Origin: Methylotenera_A sp963701715
Lineage (GTDB): Bacteria; Pseudomonadota; Gammaproteobacteria; Burkholderiales; Methylophilaceae
NCBI GenBank assembly: GCA_963701715.1
Contig: CAVPAX010000004.1
Coordinates: 124,001-188,000 of the forward strand
DNA length: 64,000 nucleotides
Direction of reading: 5' to 3'
This document shows positions 61,127 to 64,000 of the stretch, one piece after another. The position numbers were made by a program, and so were the translations under genes. How positions within the stretch are numbered: position 1 is the first letter of the stretch; each line of letters starts with the position of its first letter. Under the pieces are notes generated by a model, which saw only the letters and a list, made by a program, of their open reading frames with translations, was not told the DNA's origin and did not search any database.

Positions 61127-62659
61127 ATGAATATTTTGTTACAAAAACTAGAGGCAATTTCTTTACCTAAGCTGCAATTCCTGATCGTGATTTTAAGCTT
61201 CATGATTGCCGCGCAAGTGCAATATATTCAACATGGCTGGATTAATCCAGATTCTGTTTTATATCTGGAAGCGGCAAAATTATTTGCAAATGGTGAATGG
61301 CAAGCCGGGTTTAATGTGTTTCCTTGGCCCCTTTACTCGCTATGTATCGCAGCCGCACATAAATTCACATTTATAAGTATTTATCATGCTGCGCAATTAC
61401 TTAATGTTGTATTTTTTGGTATTGCTACTGCAAGCTTCTTAAAAATTATTCAATTGGGAGGCGGCAAGCAGCGCCAAATCATTGCGGGCGCGCTCATATG
61501 GCTAAGCGCCCAATACATGATAGGAGGCGTGCTCGAGATGCTCATGCGCGATGAGGGTTTTTGGGCCTTTTATCTCACCAGCCTAGTATTTTTTATCAGA
61601 TTTTATAAATCCAATCGCTTTAAAGATGCAATTTTATGGCAAGTATGCATCATGCTTGCCACCCTTTTTAGAATAGAAGCGATTCTATTTTTATTTTTAT
61701 TACCGCTTATTTTGCTACTCAAAAAGCAAAGCTCTTTTTCTGCACGGGTAGTTCAATTATTAAAATGCAATGTTATTCATTTTGCGCTAGCCTTTATTGT
61801 AATTGCGGTCTTTTTCACTAACAAGCAATTGTCAACAGCCATGCTAGGGCGATTAAATGAAGTGTTCACGTCAAATATCATCCAAGAATTTACGAGAAAC
61901 TTAGTTGAAAAATCACACATTATGTCTACCCTTGTGCTGGGAGAGTATTTAGAAGAATTTTCTGTGCAAGGGCTTCTGCTCACTTTTATTTATGTCATTT
62001 GCGTGAAAGCCATTACAGCCACAGGCATTGTCAACATTGGGCTGGCAGGATTTGCAATTAAACATCAAAAACGGTTAATAGAAACAGATACATACCGTGT
62101 GCTACGTGCTGCTGCCATCCTAGCACTCATTAATATGGGGTTAATTATCACTAAAGTATTTGTGTTATCCAGCCGCTACGTACTGGCTTTGTCATTTGTG
62201 TTAATGGTATTCGCCGCATTTTATTTAGCCGAATTATTAAAATATTTAACTCAAAATAACAAGCAAAAAAAATGGTTAGTAATTGGTCTGATAGTAATCA
62301 TGCTATTGGGCGTTGTTAAAAATTTACTACCGAAGCAAGAAGGATACAACTACCAGCAAGCGGCCATAGCTTGGCTAAGCAAGCATAACAAATCGAATAA
62401 ACCCGTTTTTTATGAAGATTCCAGAATGCGCTATTTTGCTGGCGCGCCATTTATTGGCACAGGTATATACAACTGGGAGTTGCTTGCGGATGAAAACAAA
62501 AATAATTCTACTAACAACTATGAGTATTTGGTTATCAACCACTCAACCCAGCATCCAGAAAAGGAAGTCTTGATTGCAGAAAAACTTCCTGAATACCATG
62601 AGGTAAATCGATTTAGTTCTGCTAAGTCTAAAAAATCAATAGTAATTTACCAAAAATAA
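61127..62659 (+). CDS. Polytopic membrane protein, GT-C glycosyltransferase-like
   Basis: The 510-aa protein has about ten to eleven membrane helices in the first ~400 residues and a soluble C-terminal part of about 100 residues. An acidic pair in the first external loop (WINPDSVLYLEA) and the overall plan resemble GT39/GT83-type lipid-linked sugar transferases that decorate LPS. I do not recognise a specific family. It starts 6 bp after waaF and is more AT-rich than the genes before it. The reading CDS is continuous; function is inferred from topology and position only. Confidence 0.7.
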   Translation: MNILLQKLEAISLPKLQFLIVILSFMIAAQVQYIQHGWINPDSVLYLEAAKLFANGEWQAGFNVFPWPLYSLCIAAAHKFTFISIYHAAQLLNVVFFGIATASFLKIIQLGGGKQRQIIAGALIWLSAQYMIGGVLEMLMRDEGFWAFYLTSLVFFIRFYKSNRFKDAILWQVCIMLATLFRIEAILFLFLLPLILLLKKQSSFSARVVQLLKCNVIHFALAFIVIAVFFTNKQLSTAMLGRLNEVFTSNIIQEFTRNLVEKSHIMSTLVLGEYLEEFSVQGLLLTFIYVICVKAITATGIVNIGLAGFAIKHQKRLIETDTYRVLRAAAILALINMGLIITKVFVLSSRYVLALSFVLMVFAAFYLAELLKYLTQNNKQKKWLVIGLIVIMLLGVVKNLLPKQEGYNYQQAAIAWLSKHNKSNKPVFYEDSRMRYFAGAPFIGTGIYNWELLADENKNNSTNNYEYLVINHSTQHPEKEVLIAEKLPEYHEVNRFSSAKSKKSIVIYQK

Positions 62660-62732
62660 TTACAAATTAAGCCGTTTAATATCTGCTGTTATAATCAACT
62701 ATATTAAGAAATTCAACATAGACGAAAATATA

Positions 62733-63680
62733 ATGAAACAAATGCCATTTTGCCCGGTATGCAATCAGCCATCTCCATACGATTTTAGTAGTCGAGATTT
62801 GATGTTCGATCACTATGAGCGATATGATTACCATCGTTGCACAAGTTGTAATTTTATTTTTCAGTATCCACTACCAACACTAGAGCAGATTAGCGCTTTT
62901 TATCCAAATGAATATGAGGTCTATGAAGAGCAATCTCGCTTAAAAAAAGTAAGTGGGCTCAGAAAGTCTATTTTAAAAAAATATTATGGTTATACCCATT
63001 TAAATACAAGTGCATTCAATGATTTTATTTGCTTTATTCCTCAATTGTTTAATAAACGCTTTGAAGTTCATTTCAGTTTAAATGGCAACCTACTCGATGT
63101 TGGATGTGGTAATGGGCGTTATTTAGATGGCATGAAAAAACTAGGCTGGCAAACAAAAGGGGTAGAATTTAACGAGAGCGCAGTACGTGTATGCAATCTC
63201 TCCGAGTTGGATGTACACCACGGGGATTTGTTCTCTGCAAATTTTGATAGTAACAGTTTCGATGTCATCAATGTTAGTCATGTGGTTGAGCATGTGCCCA
63301 ATCCAAAAGAATTCTTTGCTGAGCTCTCACGTATACTGAAAAAAAATGGTACGCTTATTATCAAGACTCCGAATAGCAAGGCTTTAGGTAGAGCATTATT
63401 TAATACCAATTGGTATGCGAATGATGTGCCAAGGCATATTTATCTATTCTCTGAGAAGAATCTAAAAGTTCTGGCCAGCACTTATGGATTGAAAGTCCAG
63501 CAATTAAAAACCCGCACCTCTCCTAAAATTATTCTAAACAGCTTTGATTACATTACAGCAAACAGTAAAGTACCATCCAAAAAAGTTAAATGGAAAAGAT
63601 TTATTGCTAAAATTTACGTACTTCTCGCGCAATATAAAAAACAAGGCGATGAATTATTCGTCGTGTTCACCAAACGCTAG
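62733..63680 (+). CDS. Class I SAM-dependent methyltransferase with N-terminal zinc-ribbon-like segment
   Basis: The 315-aa protein has four cysteines in two pairs near the N-terminus (FCPVCNQPSP and RCTSCNFIF), suggesting a zinc site. A methyltransferase core follows: motif I NLLDVGCGNGRYLDGMKKLG at about residue 115, then FDVINVSHVVEHVPNPKEF and GTLIIKTPNSKALG. This layout occurs in methyltransferases of polysaccharide loci. The substrate is unknown. It is AT-rich, like its neighbours. Confidence 0.85.
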   Translation: MKQMPFCPVCNQPSPYDFSSRDLMFDHYERYDYHRCTSCNFIFQYPLPTLEQISAFYPNEYEVYEEQSRLKKVSGLRKSILKKYYGYTHLNTSAFNDFICFIPQLFNKRFEVHFSLNGNLLDVGCGNGRYLDGMKKLGWQTKGVEFNESAVRVCNLSELDVHHGDLFSANFDSNSFDVINVSHVVEHVPNPKEFFAELSRILKKNGTLIIKTPNSKALGRALFNTNWYANDVPRHIYLFSEKNLKVLASTYGLKVQQLKTRTSPKIILNSFDYITANSKVPSKKVKWKRFIAKIYVLLAQYKKQGDELFVVFTKR

Positions 63681-63685
63681 ATTCA

Positions 63686-64000
63686 ATGACAAATGTACTG
63701 TTTATCTCTAAGGGAGAGAGCGCCTCATCCACACGCTATCGTGCTTTACAGTACTTTCCATATTTTATCGCTGCAGGATGGCAGCCAAAGCATGTCACGA
63801 TTTCGGGCGGACTTATCGCAATGGCAAAGACCTTTTTCGCCGCCAAAAATGCTGATGTTGTAGTTTTATTACGTAAAACTTTTCCTTACCCTATATTCTG
63901 GATACTGCGCAAACTATCAAAGAAATTAATTTTCGATTTTGATGATGCAATTTTTTGCAATACAGATGGATCATACTCAGTAACTAGGTCAAGTCGATTC
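63686..64000 (+). CDS. Glycosyltransferase-like protein, N-terminal part only
   Basis: An ATG at 63686, 5 bp after the methyltransferase stop, opens a frame of 105 codons that runs off the window. It reads MTNVLFISKGESASSTRYRA, then RKTFPYPIFWILRKL and KLIFDFDDAIF. This start (KGE-STRYR, then FDFDDAIF) resembles GT4-like glycosyltransferases in LPS or exopolysaccharide loci. Only the acceptor-side half could be seen, so the call is tentative. Confidence 0.65.
   Translation, partial: MTNVLFISKGESASSTRYRALQYFPYFIAAGWQPKHVTISGGLIAMAKTFFAAKNADVVVLLRKTFPYPIFWILRKLSKKLIFDFDDAIFCNTDGSYSVTRSSRF

Noticed and set aside
1..64000. CRISPR arrays, rRNA or tRNA genes, complete insertion sequences, prophage
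   Set aside because: I looked for spaced repeats, cloverleaf genes and transposase or phage proteins and found none that can be supported by eye.

Overview
The window looks like a chromosomal segment of a betaproteobacterium, most likely a Methylophilaceae (Methylotenera-like) methylotroph. This is an inference from gene order, moderate GC content and protein character; no marker such as 16S rRNA is present. Several gene strings are typical of the class: suhB/trmJ-cysE-iscR-isc-hsc-fdx; prfB-lysS; hrcA/nadK/recN; fur/bamE-dapB-carAB-greA-(yhbY)-rlmE-ftsH-folP-glmM; and hldD-gmhA-hldE-waaF. I see no rRNA, tRNA, CRISPR array, prophage or complete insertion sequence.

Layout. (1) 1-8.9 kb: suhB (truncated at the left edge), trmJ, cysE, then a full Isc iron-sulfur operon. 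It starts with iscR behind an IscR-type operator and carries two consecutive cysteine desulfurase genes. (2) 9-11.1 kb: beta-carbonic anhydrase plus a SulP transporter, probably a bicarbonate pair. (3) 11.2-26.5 kb: a phosphate-centred region. It contains a Pho-box-preceded OprO/P-type porin, lysS and prfB (with the programmed +1 frameshift), arsC and ACR3 arsenic genes, a DUF47-Pit pair, and pstSCAB-phoU behind a Pho box. It ends with a diacylglycerol-type glycosyltransferase divergent from a secreted zinc phospholipase C that has its own Pho box, and a PAP2 phosphatase. (4) 26.7-33.3 kb: accessory genes: SemiSWEET, a HAD phosphatase, TauE/SafE, metY, an alpha-glucan phosphorylase followed by a duplicated 3' stub of metY, and a VIT-like membrane protein. 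(5) 33.4-55.9 kb: the conserved glmM-to-hrcA block, mostly on the minus strand. It is interrupted between dapB and carA by a P-type Mg ATPase and a DUF2238 gene. carA is broken by two frameshifts as given. (6) 55.9-64 kb: hemH, then LPS inner-core heptose genes, leading into an AT-richer glycan locus (GT-C-like protein, methyltransferase, partial glycosyltransferase) that runs off the right edge.

How it fits together. The main theme is phosphate: uptake through the porin, Pst and Pit, control through PhoU and PhoB-type boxes, removal of the phosphate analogue arsenate, and an apparent lipid-remodelling set (phospholipase C, glycosyltransferase, PAP2). The last is the most interesting candidate system. 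Other points worth a second look are a four-copy 8-bp tandem repeat in front of cysE, a dispersed repeat of about 113 bp present twice, a 101-bp terminal-inverted-repeat element between recN and nadK, a BamE with a very long low-complexity tail, and the metY stub behind the phosphorylase gene.
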